Shown here: positions 25,701-33,864 of the stretch, piece after piece
Layout: each line of letters begins with the position of its first letter
Numbering within the stretch: position 1 is the first letter of the stretch
NCBI GenBank assembly: GCA_022605955.1
Contig: JAKCOZ010000001.1
Location: forward strand, 15,244,146 to 15,308,145
DNA: 64,000 bases
DNA from: Rallus limicola
Lineage: Eukaryota; Chordata; Aves; Gruiformes; Rallidae
Direction of reading: 5' to 3'
Notes under the pieces: model-generated
The model's database searches: none
Seen by the model: only the letters and a program-made list of their open reading frames with translations
Told to the model about the DNA's origin: nothing
Position numbers and translations under genes: made by a program

Positions 25701-28700
25701 ATTACGTGGAAGGAGTGTGGTGTGGGCAGTATGTCTGCTGGTGAGGGTGGCTTGTGAACTGTGCGGAGAGCAAAAGGATGTGACCTTTTACTCTTTGGTA
25801 CTGATGTGACTTCCATGCCCATGCCCTGACCATACTTGTTAATCATCTCTTTGTGAAGTGCAATGCAGGTTCAGGAAAGAAAGCACCTCTGGCTTTACCT
25901 TCTGCAGGTGACAGCTGTAGAGACCCTGCTGTGCTATCATCACCTCCCTTTTTAGCCTACATGAGGGATGACTTAGCGCTCTCTCTAACATGTAATAAAG
26001 ATAAGATACAGAGAGATTGTGAAGCATTTTTAGAACTTGGTTTGCTTTAGTTTGCTTTGAGGAAATGCAGAAGATAAACAAAGGTGCCTTTTCTCTCAGA
26101 CTCCCTTAGCTTGTGTGCTGTGGAGGCATCTGCAGTGGCTCTCCTAGCCCTTTTTCCTCCCTGTAGAGTTAGAAGCCAGGTCTGCAGGTGATCATGGGGC
26201 AGCAGCATCACACTGCAGTGTCTTTCTCAGCATCCCAAAACGTGCAGCCTTTCCTCCCCAGCATTTTCCACAAACTGTCCCTGAATGTTGGTGTTCCTGG
26301 GAAAGCCAGGTCAAAAAAGGTACCCTGCCAGCACATCCCCATGGCCTGTGCCACAAGGCCCATTTCCAGCCCCCTCTCGGGAGGACAGCAGACCCCAGAG
26401 CAGCTCTGCTGGCCAGGGCCTGGCATCACTCCTCTACCTGCAGGTCTCAGAACAGACAAGACAGGACAGGGAAGAGCATCAACATGTATGAGGTTGGAAC
26501 TGGCATTTAGTTGCTGCCAGGGGATTGGTGCTGCAGGGGAGGACGTTTCAGCGTGGGTCACATGTAACTGCTGATCCACACTTTAACTTTGTATGGGCAG
26601 TTGAGTGCTGATTCATCTGGTGAAGCTGAGTCACAAGCGCTTCCTGCAACACTTGGGGTTTCCTTTGGAGGTCTGGTGCTGCTGCGTGCTCTCATGCTCT
26701 CTGTCCACCATCAGGCTGTGACCCTTGCTGCTAGTGAAGCTTGATTGTGTCCCCAAAGCAGGGACTGCAGAGGGAGGTGGGTATAAGATAAGTCCTGAGT
26801 GTGTTGTGCAGCATAGGCTGAGCACAAGGGAAGTGCCCTTTCTCTCCAAGCTGCTAGAGGAATCCCCCACTTGGACACATGAGGCTCCCCCCGTCCAGGA
26901 GCAGCCCGGTAGCGGTTTGTGGTGCGGTTGCTTTAGCATTAGAAACATCAGCAAATGATTTCCCACTGTGAGTTGGAGGGGAAATCTCTCCCTCCCCTGC
27001 TGCCAGGGCAGGGAGCACAGAGTGCACAGGAGAAGCCCAGCTGCTGGGATCAGAGCAGTTCAGACCTCTGATCAGTGCTCATGGAGAGGGGAGTGATGGT
27101 CTTGCAAAGCAGCTCTAAGACAGGACTTGGTGTGGACTTTCCTCTCATCAACTCTTCTCCCTTCACTCTGAACAGCCCTCGTCGCAGCCCAGCTCTCCTG
27201 CTGCCCCTTCCCCACCCCAGATGGACCTGGAACAGCAACAGCATACGTCGCTTTTTGGAACTCCTCCACCTCCGCTCCCTGTTCCCTCAGTCCCAATGAA
27301 AGAGCCACCAGGCTATGAAGAGGCCGTGAAGCAACAGCCAAAGGCCCAGGTGAAAGCAACCCCTTGGTTCCTTGGAGAGCAGGTGAAAAGTTGCCATTAA
27401 AGTTGCAGTAAATCTGCTTAGATTCCTGATCTGGGCCAGTAAAAGAGAATGGGGACACAAGTACACCATCCTAGCTGAATTACTTCTGCAGGGTTTGGGG
27501 CAGACCCTGAACCACAGGTAGAGATCCCAAGGCACTCACTGTCTGGTGAGTGTTTGTACAGCAGTTTCTGACCAACCTTCCCATCCTGTAACAGCCTGGG
27601 ATTACCAAGGATTCTGGTGCTTGGCCTCCTCATGCTCATTCTTGCTAGATAACAGCCCCATCCCTGGGGTGAGGGAGGAGAGCCAGCAGCCAAGGGCACT
27701 GCTGGAAGTGGCAGCTCCCCTGGTTAGTAGGAAGCTAATCCTGCACTCTCTCCCCAGGAGAACGGCTGTTCCAGCCAGCAGATGGATGACCTGTTTGACA
27801 TTCTCATTCAAAGTGGAGGTAAGGAGGCACAGCCAGCATTCCCCATAGTCTTCAGGTTTGAGCCTGGGGAGGGAGTCTGTCATGGCCTAGGTCTTTGCCT
27901 CCCACATGCTAAAGGCACTGGCAGTATTAAGGCGCCAAGGGAAATGGCAGACAGGCATTAGTATGGTACGAAGCTTCTTGGTGGTTCTGCTGCATCAGAT
28001 CTGGACACAACTCTTCTGCAAACTGGATGGCTTGAATTCCCCAGAGGCAGACTGAAAACTCCCTCTAGCAAGCCAAGCGCAGGATGAGTTTCCTTATCCC
28101 AGTTAGTGGTCATCGATGGCTCAGTCTCGGGGGTCCCCGTTGCCCCAGTGGGTGGGAGGGTTCTTTCTGGTGTTCAGCCAAGCTGTTCCTCACCGTGGCC
28201 TGCCTGTTCGTTCCCCGTACAGAGATTTCTGCTGACTTCAAGGATCAGTCATCCCCAGCTGGGAAAGAACCACCTGTGGCCCCAGCCTGCTCCTCACCGC
28301 CCAGCAGCCACCATTCCTCAGAGCTGGCGGTGCCAGTGTCCTTGGGGCAGCCGGTGCCCGTGGGCCGGCTGGAGGACTTCCTGGAGAGCAGCACCGGCCT
28401 CCCACTGCTGACGGCAGGCCACGATGGGCCAGAGCCCCTGTCCCTGATCGATGACCTCCACAGTGAGATGCTGAGTAGCTCGGCCATCCTGGACCACCCG
28501 CCTTCACCTATGGACACCTCGGAATTGCACTTTGCTCACGAGCCGTCTGGGGGCATAACCCTGGATCTGGCTGAGGCTAACTTGGACAGCATGGACTGGC
28601 TAGAGCTGCCGGGGGGGCCCGTCATGAGCCTGGCTCCCCTTAGCACTGCAGCTCCTAGCCTCTTTTCCACAGACTTCCTTGATGGACATGATCTGCAGCT

Positions 28701-28722
28701 GCACTGGGATTCTTGCTTGTAA
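1638..28722 (+). CDS. MRTFA: MRTFA (MKL1), myocardin-related transcription factor A, 13 exons, 5' end outside window
   Basis: The product is the actin-regulated coactivator of serum response factor. RPEL motifs bind G-actin and hold the protein in the cytoplasm; when G-actin falls it enters the nucleus and activates SRF targets. Counting the first residue in the window as 1, I see RPEL1 (about 1-25), RPEL2 (42-66), a basic segment (KQLKLKRAR), RPEL3 (about 85-112), a second basic region and glutamine-rich stretch (about 238-310), a SAP domain (about 369-405), a leucine zipper (about 555-594) and a C-terminal acidic/serine-rich activation region (882-1046). Spliced coding exons are 1638-1703, 16223-16278, 17793-17868, 18545-18706, 20127-20302, 20753-20908, 21635-21888, 22208-22379, 22675-23790, 24987-25157, 27176-27349, 27758-27818 and 28223-28722. 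All phases join and every junction is GT/AG. The residues before RPEL1 lie upstream of the window. The recalled human protein is about 931 residues, so this one is longer, partly through an extra Q-rich exon. Its 3' end faces that of SGSM3. Confidence 0.96.
6850..6873. repeat. 9-bp inverted repeat followed by T-run
   Basis: Arms CTAATTGTT (6850-6858) and AACAATTAG (6865-6873) are perfect complements around a 6-base loop, followed by a run of T. The shape resembles a hairpin terminator but sits inside a Pol II intron, so it is probably a chance AT-rich structure. Confidence 0.6.
8660..8694. repeat. 9-bp inverted repeat, 17-base loop
   Basis: GTCACCCAT (8660-8668) and ATGGGTGAC (8686-8694) are perfect complements. 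The arms are in an MRTFA intron with no other feature nearby. No function is inferred. Confidence 0.6.
12240..13270 (+). mobile_element. Degraded CR1 LINE fragment, sense orientation
   Basis: Pieces in order resemble the 3' half of an avian CR1 ORF2. A reverse-transcriptase block reads F-S-K-V-L-D near 12268-12285. A stretch near 12500 resembles the CR1 sequence for a Phe-Ala-Asp-Asp-like region. From 12820 to 13200 the order of words is the usual CR1 tail: CCAGTTTTGG, AAATGGAGGGAGTCCA, TTCAAATAT, TTAGACATTA and CACTGGAATAA. Many substitutions and frameshifts remove any reading frame, and the typical ATTCTATG tail is lost. The resemblance is from memory of the consensus, so the ends are approximate. 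Confidence 0.72.
16223..16278 (+). CDS. MRTFA: MRTFA exon between RPEL1 and RPEL2
   Basis: The exon reads (P)LKSPAAFHEQRRSLERAR and matches the linker that leads into RPEL2. The acceptor is ctctcaacag and the donor is gtaaga. It begins by completing the split proline codon and ends on a codon boundary. Confidence 0.95.
16279..17792 (+). other. MRTFA: MRTFA intron
   Basis: The intron is 1.5 kb of AT-rich sequence between the RPEL linker exon and the RPEL2 exon. I see no gene, RNA or clear repeat in it. Confidence 0.8.
17793..17868 (+). CDS. MRTFA: MRTFA exon encoding RPEL2
   Basis: The exon reads TEDYLKRKIRSRPERSELVR then MHILE. It contains the RP-x3-EL core of RPEL2, one of the actin-binding elements. 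The acceptor is ttgctgcag and the donor is gtatgg. It ends one base into a glutamate codon. Confidence 0.96.
18545..18706 (+). CDS. MRTFA: MRTFA exon encoding basic segment and RPEL3
   Basis: It encodes the segment from TSAEPSLQAKQLKLKRAR through RPEL3, with the core RPGPMELVEKNIL. The basic KQLKLKRAR run between RPEL2 and RPEL3 is part of the nuclear-import signal that G-actin masks in this family. The acceptor is gaacag and the donor is gtaagg. The exon is followed 28 bases later by one arm of a perfect inverted repeat. Confidence 0.96.
18707..20126 (+). other. MRTFA: MRTFA intron
   Basis: The 1.4 kb intron holds the inverted repeat at 18735-18890. The remainder shows no recognisable exon, RNA gene or transposon. 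Confidence 0.8.
18735..18890. repeat. Perfect 24-bp inverted repeat with 108-base loop
   Basis: The arm at 18735-18758 is the exact reverse complement of 18867-18890. Both lie in the intron just downstream of the RPEL3 exon. The ends are not flanked by an obvious target-site duplication. In the pre-mRNA the arms could form a long stem close to the donor at 18707. I do not recognise the sequence as a known repeat family. Confidence 0.85.
20127..20302 (+). CDS. MRTFA: MRTFA exon, acidic/serine region after RPEL domain
   Basis: It encodes (V)GQVNYPKVADNSSFDEDSS, then DALSPEQPASHESQGSVPSP and further residues. These match MRTFA directly after RPEL3. The Ser/Pro sites are of the kind phosphorylated in the family. 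The acceptor is ttcttag and the donor is gtgaga. Confidence 0.95.
20753..20908 (+). CDS. MRTFA: MRTFA proline-rich exon
   Basis: This 52-codon exon, on codon boundaries at both ends, reads GTSQLQISADSSETLFLPEQ, then a proline stretch and PPSLTNGAAL, ending TLIK. It matches the human LFLAEQPP...LLPPSLTNG segment. The acceptor is ccctacag and the donor is gtactg. Confidence 0.94.
21215..21390 (-). mobile_element. CR1 LINE 3'-end fragment, antisense
   Basis: The plus strand reads ATCATAGACTCTCC, then AAGGACCATTGAGTCCAACTC and TTTCAGTGCCTGGCCACC. This is the reverse complement of a diverged CR1 3' end. An 18-base word occurs twice, at 21215-21232 and 21244-21261, so the tail end carries a small duplication. 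Confidence 0.75.
21391..21440. repeat. AT-rich simple repeat with 18-bp palindrome
   Basis: Repeats of ATAAT/TAATA run into a perfect palindrome at 21414-21431 centred on CATG. The tract abuts the truncated end of the CR1 piece. Confidence 0.75.
21635..21888 (+). CDS. MRTFA: MRTFA exon encoding basic region B1 and Q-rich stretch
   Basis: It encodes QSQPKSASEKSQRSKKAKEL followed by KPKVKKLKYHQYIPPDQKQ. This is the basic region needed for nuclear import and SRF contact in the family. A glutamine-rich run follows (two CAG/CAA stretches near 21797-21852), then NYQTILPAPP. The acceptor is tctaaacag and the donor is gtatgg; it ends two bases into a lysine codon. Confidence 0.95.
21889..22207 (+). 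other. MRTFA: MRTFA intron
   Basis: A short intron with nothing recognisable beyond its splice signals. Confidence 0.8.
22208..22379 (+). CDS. MRTFA: MRTFA serine-rich exon leading into SAP domain
   Basis: It encodes (K)PPGEQQSGASAPAVRNLS, a serine-rich run, and LPANLDEMK, which opens the SAP domain. The acceptor is ccctgcag and the donor is gtaaat. Confidence 0.93.
22675..23790 (+). CDS. MRTFA: MRTFA large exon: SAP domain, leucine zipper, start of activation region
   Basis: This 372-codon exon begins VAELKQELKLRALPVSGTKT and completes the SAP domain, a helix-turn-helix DNA-associated motif. It continues with conserved blocks such as EVVVAFPAARLSTGPALV, FGSTGSTPPVSPTPSERS and TFGEMVTSPLTQLTLQASP. 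A leucine zipper for dimerisation follows at about 23217-23338, starting DKDQMLQEKDKQIEELTRML. The later block PPTLITDSTGTHIVLTVTK also matches MRTFA. The exon is phase 0 at both ends, with acceptor atatcag and donor gtaggc. The long open frame on the opposite strand here is a composition shadow. Confidence 0.97.
23791..24986 (+). other. MRTFA: MRTFA intron
   Basis: A 1.2 kb intron upstream of the Q-rich exon. I see no recognisable gene or repeat. Confidence 0.8.
24987..25157 (+). CDS. MRTFA: MRTFA glutamine/proline-rich symmetric exon
   Basis: This exon has exactly 57 codons, phase 0 on both sides, with acceptor ccttccag and donor gtagct. It reads RVQSSPAKTPSQPQ, then a low-complexity stretch of Q, K and P built from CAG/AAG codons (25055-25128), ending GLNQSARK. 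In the human protein as I recall it, the equivalents of the flanking exons join directly, so this may be a cassette or lineage-retained exon. The clean splice sites and open frame support a real exon. Constitutive use cannot be judged from DNA. Confidence 0.82.
25158..27175 (+). other. MRTFA: MRTFA intron
   Basis: A 2.0 kb GC-moderate intron. No exon, RNA or transposon is recognised; open frames in it lack splice and family support. Confidence 0.78.
27176..27349 (+). CDS. MRTFA: MRTFA exon, PSSQP...PPGYEEA segment
   Basis: It encodes 58 residues starting PSSQPSSPAAPSPPQMDLE and containing LFGTPPPPLPVP and KEPPGYEEAVKQQPK. These align with human PSSQPGSP, MDLEHP and PPGYEEAMSQQPK. It is phase 0 at both ends, with acceptor tgaacag and donor gtgaaa. 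Confidence 0.95.
27350..27757 (+). other. MRTFA: MRTFA intron
   Basis: A 0.4 kb intron. Nothing is recognised beyond splice signals. Confidence 0.8.
27758..27818 (+). CDS. MRTFA: MRTFA exon, QQMDDLFDILIQSG segment
   Basis: It encodes ENGCSSQQMDDLFDILIQSG, a highly conserved block that opens the C-terminal transactivation region. The acceptor is tccccag and the donor is gtaagg. It ends one base into a glutamate codon. Confidence 0.96.
27819..28222 (+). other. MRTFA: MRTFA last intron
   Basis: A 0.4 kb intron ending in a pyrimidine-rich tract and ccgtacag. The open frame that runs through it from 28084 is a fortuitous extension of the last exon. Confidence 0.8.
28223..28722 (+). CDS. MRTFA: MRTFA terminal coding exon, transactivation domain
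   Basis: It encodes EISADFKDQSSPAGKE through LEDFLESSTGLPLL, GPEPLSLIDDLHSEMLSS, HPPSPMDTSELHF and SMDWLEL, ending DFLDGHDLQLHWDSCL and TAA (28720-28722). This matches the acidic, leucine- and serine-rich activation domain and the exact C-terminus of MRTFA orthologues. Confidence 0.97.
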
Positions 28723-30352
28723 CTCTGTGAGCAGAGACTGAAGGGAATGGGATTGGGAGGGCGCAGGCATGCAGGGGGAAGAGGCCAGTCATCCAAAATA
28801 ACAAAAAGAAAAGAAATGAGCTCCTAGTATTTGTACTCCTCCCCCAACAGTGTCCTTCCTGCATGAAACCAGCAGTGGTGGCAAGGGCCAACCTGCTGCT
28901 CAAGTCACTGCTGCCTGGGCAGCAGGCCAGGGAAGGGAGAATGGCTGCTAGGGGCAAGAAGAGCGCAGCCTGCCCCAGCTTCAGTGAAAAGGGAGCCGGC
29001 AGCCCCTCTTCCTCCAGGCAGGAACCGCGAAGGCAGCGCACAGAATGCACTGCTGCCAGGCAAGAAAGAGGTGCCTCACACCTCGAGGTGGGACATTGCA
29101 TGCTGGGCCCAAGCCGTTCCCAGCAGCAGCACCCTTGTCACCTTGTCACCAGTCACCTTGTTGCAATTGGCAGACACAAGGGGGCTGTGCTGCCTCAGCA
29201 CGGTCGGTTTAACGGTTGCAGAAGGGGATTCTACCTCTGGAGCGGGACACAGAGGCAGGAGTGCTGGCTGGGAGCCTGCAACGGCTGCCCTCAGCACCAC
29301 CTGATGCCTGTCGGGAGAGTCTGATCTGTCGCAGGGCTGAGGAGCTGGGCAGAGCAGGCACCTTTTCCAAATGTAGCCAAAGGGAACCAGGGTTCCCCTC
29401 CAACCTGGTAACGTCTAAGCCGGTTTCCCAAATAGTGCTGAGCTTGGCAGAGGCTTGCCTGTTTGCTTCACTTGCTTTGGGCTGCAAAACAGATCCTTAA
29501 GGTGCTAAAATCCAGGTCCTTATATGTTAAAATACGTTAAAAATCTGTCCTTCACTGCCCCAGACCTCTGACTGTGCCTGGAGGCACACCCCGATCCCAC
29601 CCCAGCTTCCACGGCGCTTATGACAGCCCCAGGTGAGCAGGGCAGCTTGTGGTGGGGTTTAGGGACAAGAAAGCATCTCCGTGTCCTGGGGAGGGTGTGA
29701 GTGGCATGGCAGGCAATGAGCAACATATCACTGGGGCCTTGTGCAATCTCTCCTGCCTTCAGCTGTGCTGTCACTGCCCTGCAGCAGGTGCTGCAGTGGA
29801 CAGGAGCAGCTGGAGCTGTCAGACTCCACAGCCTGTGAAGGGGACATAGGGCTGCGGAAGGGCTGCTCTGTGGCACAGCAGAGGGTCCAGCTCGGTAGTG
29901 CAGCCATCTCCTTTTGGGGACCAGTGGGAGCCTGAAAGCAAGTACTGGGCAGGTGACATCTGCTCTTCCTTCCCTCCAGCCCCCACAGTAACAAGCAAAA
30001 GAATAAGGCTGGGGTCTGGGAGCTGCTGCCCTGTGTCCTGTCACTGCTGCCCTGTAGAGCCCCAGGATGGTGCTACAGAGTGACTGTTGACTGATTAGGG
30101 GAGGGGGCAGAGGAGTACCCAAGCCCCCAGAGCAATGATGATGCAATTCCTTATGCAGGGCTTTGTGTCAGGAACCCAGGCTCATGGCGCTCGTGCTGTT
30201 ACTCTAGTTGCTCACCGCTGTATTTACCGGGTGAGGCATCGCCCCGCTGTGCCTGCCGTGCTGTACAGCTCTCCCTGCTGGGAGCCTGAGCGGGGTGGGG
30301 AAGGGCGGTCACAAGGGCTGGGCTGGAGGCAGTGGCTTTTGACATCATTTGT

Positions 30353-30358
30353 ATTAAA
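30353..30358 (+). terminator. MRTFA: Candidate proximal poly(A) signal of MRTFA
   Basis: ATTAAA lies 1.63 kb after the stop, followed by a T/G-containing stretch (GCTGCCTCTTTGC). It is the first good signal variant I found after the stop. Confidence 0.4.
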
Positions 30359-31958
30359 GGTGCTGCCTCTTTGCAGGCCATGGAAGGGTAACCTGCCATC
30401 CTCGTTCCTATCTTCTCCAGAATGTTGGCCTCACCTTCCCCTGCACCAGGCTGCAGTGCTGCCTGCTGGGGAGGGGCACGTGTAGGTGGGCACATGTTGC
30501 TCTCCTGCCGCTTTGGTAACCAGTGCTGTTCTCAGGGGAGGCCTTGCTGCAGGGCTGCGGGTACCCCTGCTCTGCACAGGGCAGGTGAATGCCAGCCCTG
30601 CATGATGCTGTCAGCCAGCCCAGGCTGGGTCATGCTTGTTGTGCAGCTGGGAGAAACTCCTGCTTTCCTGAGCCCTCTTGGCTCGTTAACTGCAAGGGGA
30701 GCGAGCCACTTCCTTAATCAATTTGCAGGGGGAGCCTGCTGGCAGCTTCCTTCCTTTCTGCCCCTTCTCTCCCCAGCACTTGTAAGAGTAACTCTTCCTC
30801 CTCCTCCTGCTCTCTGTTATCCAAGCTACAGTGTCATGTCCTAAAAATCAGAATAACTAGGGCTGGTGGACACCCCCTTTTCCCCTGGCCGAGCCCTCCC
30901 TCCCCTCCTGGAGTTCAGTGGGGGCAGTGAGCGCATTAGCAATCATGTCACAGAGCTCCCACCAGCCCCCTCAGGGCACCAGGTGGGCAGAGGACACAAA
31001 GTGGTTTCTTAGAAGGAAAGTATTGGGGTGGGAGGATCTTTCAGATGCGAAGGGGAAAAAGTGAGGCTACCTGTTTGTCAAACTCTACAGCTTTTAGCCC
31101 ACAGCGAGCAGTAGCCCCACAGCCCCAGCTGTGTCATCTCTTTTGTACAAATATTTAAAAGCTGGAACCAGTAAATTACGAATGACATTAGTGCGGTGCC
31201 CTGAGCTTCAAGAGGAAGGTGGGAGCACTCCACTTGCAGCCCTGGCCTGGCCCAGCCCCAGTTCCTCCCACCGGGCCAGGCACCTCCTCGTTGGTGGCAG
31301 AGAGCTGCCAATGCCAGTTACGGATGTAGCCCATCCCCAGGAGTGATGGTGAAAGGCTGAGCTCACAGCTGCTCCCTTCCACCTCTACCCAGCCACCACC
31401 AGTTGTGAAACCTTGTAGGCTATTACCCAAACTCTTGCCCCTCTGCCCAGAGGGCTTCTGCCAGGAAAGTGAGCGCTAACACTGTGCCTGGGGCAGAGGG
31501 AAGATGGTGCCTCGGCCCAGGAGATAATAGAAAGCCTTTTCCCCAGCAGTGCCCAGACCAGGCTAGCCCCATTCTCTGCTTTCTTACTATTATTTGTTTG
31601 AATAATAGTTCAATAGTTCTTTGTCGAAGAGGTATTTCCCCTGGACGTACATTTTTGCACCTGTTGGGAAAAAACAAAAGTCTGATGTTCTGCCTCTACC
31701 TTGAATGTAATCCTGAATCTTTCTGCTGTAACCACTACTTGTTTGTAATGTGTATTGACTAGCACGCACTCTCCCTGCCACTGTGCAGCCAACGGTGAGG
31801 GGTGATCGGCGCCCTCTGAGATGGATGGTGTTGGGCATCGGATCCAGAGCGAGTATTCAACTGGAAAAGGATAAAAGTGATGAGTTAAGGGGGAGAGAAT
31901 GGATCTTTAAATTGAATTATTTTTTCAGTTACAAATATTTGGAAAAAATATCCATTTT

Positions 31959-31964
31959 ATTAAA
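31959..31964 (+). terminator. MRTFA: Candidate distal poly(A) signal of MRTFA
   Basis: ATTAAA sits in an AT-rich stretch, with a GT-rich region (GTGCGCTGCTGGTGGG) about 35-50 bases downstream. That is the expected layout for cleavage near 31980. Confidence 0.45.
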
Positions 31965-31980
31965 AAAATTCCAAACAGCC

Positions 31981-32644
31981 ACATGGCTCGAAGGCTTCTG
32001 TGCGCTGCTGGTGGGAGGGCTTCGGGCCACTCCGCCTGTTCCAGCTAAGGGGGCGTGAGCTCCCCAGGTCTTTCTCAAACCTGAAAAACAAGATGAGGTG
32101 GTGCCTCATCCCTTCTCAGCTGCAGGGAGAGTCCTTCTGGGTATGGAAGTCACCTACCCTGTAACCAGAGGCCTTACGATAGGAGAAGCCTCCCCCAGCC
32201 CAGCAGCCTGGTCTGGACCCCAGCTGCTCTGGCAGCAAGGGGTCACTGCACCCTTCCTTGGCCAGGTGCCAAACTGGAATTTCTGTGACTGAAAACACTC
32301 ATTTTCACATGAGTAAATACATGCAACTCCCACCCTCCCACGAGCCTGGGCTTCCAAACAGTTCTGTGGTCTGGGCCATGCTGCTGTCCTACTCTGCAGC
32401 AGAGACTCCACCTGCTTGATTCTGAAGCAACTCCTTGATGTGCAGACCAGGCTGCTGCCTGCCACCACTTGGCCCCCTTTTCCACTAGACCCTCTCCCTT
32501 TGCTAAGGGCCCTCCTCCTGCACAGCTCCTACACCCCCCCCAGGTTCTGGGCACTTCTTGCTTTTCAGGGTCTCCACTGCAGAGACACCACAACTGCTCC
32601 TGCCCCAGCTACTCCCTGCCCTGTCAAAAAACAAAGCCAAAGCC
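31981..32644. other. Tail-to-tail intergenic spacer
   Basis: This stretch lies between the candidate distal MRTFA end and the SGSM3 poly(A) site. I see no exon, repeat family or RNA gene. It is C-rich on the plus strand near 32500-32640. Confidence 0.6.
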
Positions 32645-32663
32645 CAGCACTCCCAGTATGCAG

Positions 32664-32669
32664 TTTATT
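32664..32669 (-). terminator. SGSM3: Poly(A) signal of SGSM3
   Basis: The plus strand reads TTTATT, which is AATAAA on the minus strand, 1.1 kb past the SGSM3 stop. The implied 3' UTR length is similar to that of mammalian SGSM3 as I recall it. A plus-strand AATAAA at 32683-32688 lies close by but faces the other way. Confidence 0.65.
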
Positions 32670-33682
32670 TACAAACCCACCAAATAAAGGAAAGTAAGAA
32701 TCTAGTGTCATTTCACAAGTAGTTTGTGCTCACAGACAAGCGCTTTCAGTAGAAAGTCACAGACTCCATATCCAGAGCCACCACCACAAAGCAGCAATTC
32801 TCCACTCCCAACCTGCGTCCCCGCTGCCATCGCAGGGCGAGGAGGACGAGTTAGTCTCCCTGAGCCAGCTCCAGCCTGAACCCCGTCCTGAGCTACAACA
32901 GTGCCAAAATATACACGTTCCTGGAGTTAATTTACAGCTTTTTGGTTAACAGTAAAAATCATCTAGAGACTAAAACAACAGCATGAAACACCTGTTTAGG
33001 GGAGAGTGTTTTTTGTCTGCTCCCAGAGGAGACAAGGCCCACCCCCTAAGGCTGTTACAGCAGTACCGAGGCCAGTGCAGTTGGCCAGCTCTTGTCAACA
33101 CCTCACACGCCAGTGCCAGGGAGGTGGGATGAGACTGATGCTGGTTGCCCCAGCGTCAGGTCAGAAGAACTTGTACAACTGCTTCAGGTTTTGCCACCCC
33201 TCTCCCCAGCAAACGAACCCTTGGCTGGCACAGGGGAGTGTGCTATCCCTGCTCTGAGTCTCTCACCAGCCTGATGCCACCTGCACCTGCAATGACACCT
33301 GCCAATGGCACCAGCTTTCATGGATCAAAGCCATCCCACAAGGGCTGTCTTCCCCTCAGCTACAGCAGCAGATGCGGTCACCCACCCACCTACGCAGCCG
33401 CTGTCTTGTGTGGCAGCGCAGGAGGGGTGGTGGAGCCAGACTGCTCCCCCAGGCACTGCTGGGGAGGCAGGGTTGAGGCAAGCAGAAGATGGGGATAACA
33501 GAGATGGGGAAGGCTGGGACAGGGGGCACTTGTTTTTGTGGCCAGAACACACTTGTCGCTTTGCAGCACCACCCTTAACCATCACCTCCCTCGGGTCTGC
33601 AGCTTGGCCTTTTGGCGCTGCTGCCATCCATCCCAGGTGGCCTGCTAGTCCCCCTGAGGGGGACTTTGTCACAGATAGAAGT

Positions 33683-33707
33683 GGGTGGGGTGGGGGAGGG
33701 CAGGGGG
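33683..33707. repeat. G-rich/C-rich tract, quadruplex-forming pattern on plus strand
   Basis: Five runs of three or more G are separated by single T, A or CA spacers on the plus strand. The transcribed SGSM3 RNA carries the complementary C-runs just after the stop codon. Confidence 0.75.
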
Positions 33708-33780
33708 TGAGACACGATGGGAGTGGGGGAGAGAAGTGTGCGCCATCGAGAAAGATCCCCAAGATGGGGCAGGGTGGGGG

Positions 33781-33864
33781 TCACCCATCTATGTCCCAGC
33801 TGAAGAGATGGTGCTTCACAAGCATGTCCTGCACCCCTTCCTTCAGTGGTTTCTTCTCCTTTTC
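33781..33864 (-). CDS. SGSM3: SGSM3 coding exon 21, C-terminus
   Basis: It encodes [20 protein letters not shown] then FSWDIDG and TGA, residues 727-753. It matches the conserved C-terminal end of the RUN domain region. The acceptor is CATCCTGCAG on the minus strand. Confidence 0.96.
   Translation of the reverse strand, partial: EKEKKPLKEGVQDMLVKHHLFSWDIDG

Larger units (their letters stand above)
28723..31980 (+). other. MRTFA: MRTFA 3' UTR (extent uncertain)
   Basis: Sequence after the stop has no plausible coding exon on either strand. Two plus-strand ATTAAA signals are candidates: 30353-30358, giving a 1.6 kb UTR, and 31959-31964, giving a 3.2 kb UTR. The stretch 31130-31960 changes from GC-rich to AT-rich, with words such as ATATTTAAAAGC and TTTGTAATGTG that look UTR-like. 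That favours the distal site, but cDNA would be needed to decide. Confidence 0.6.
32645..33780 (-). other. SGSM3: SGSM3 3' UTR
   Basis: It runs from the stop codon to about 20 bases past the AATAAA at 32664-32669. It contains a C-rich tract on the transcript strand (33683-33707) about 75-100 bases after the stop. Plus-strand open frames across it are shadows. Confidence 0.65.

Noticed and set aside
28084..28222. Extension of the last MRTFA exon upstream, starting at an ATG
   Set aside because: The frame is open through the intron by chance. Homology begins exactly after the CCCCGTACAG acceptor at 28222.
29520..30146. 208-residue minus-strand open frame
   Set aside because: It lies in the MRTFA 3' UTR region, has no family resemblance, and no splice sites extend it. 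GC-rich UTR gives long chance frames.
32683..32688. Plus-strand AATAAA as the MRTFA poly(A) signal
   Set aside because: It is 4 kb past the stop and sits within the SGSM3 3'-end signal region. Nearer candidates exist, so it is more likely incidental.
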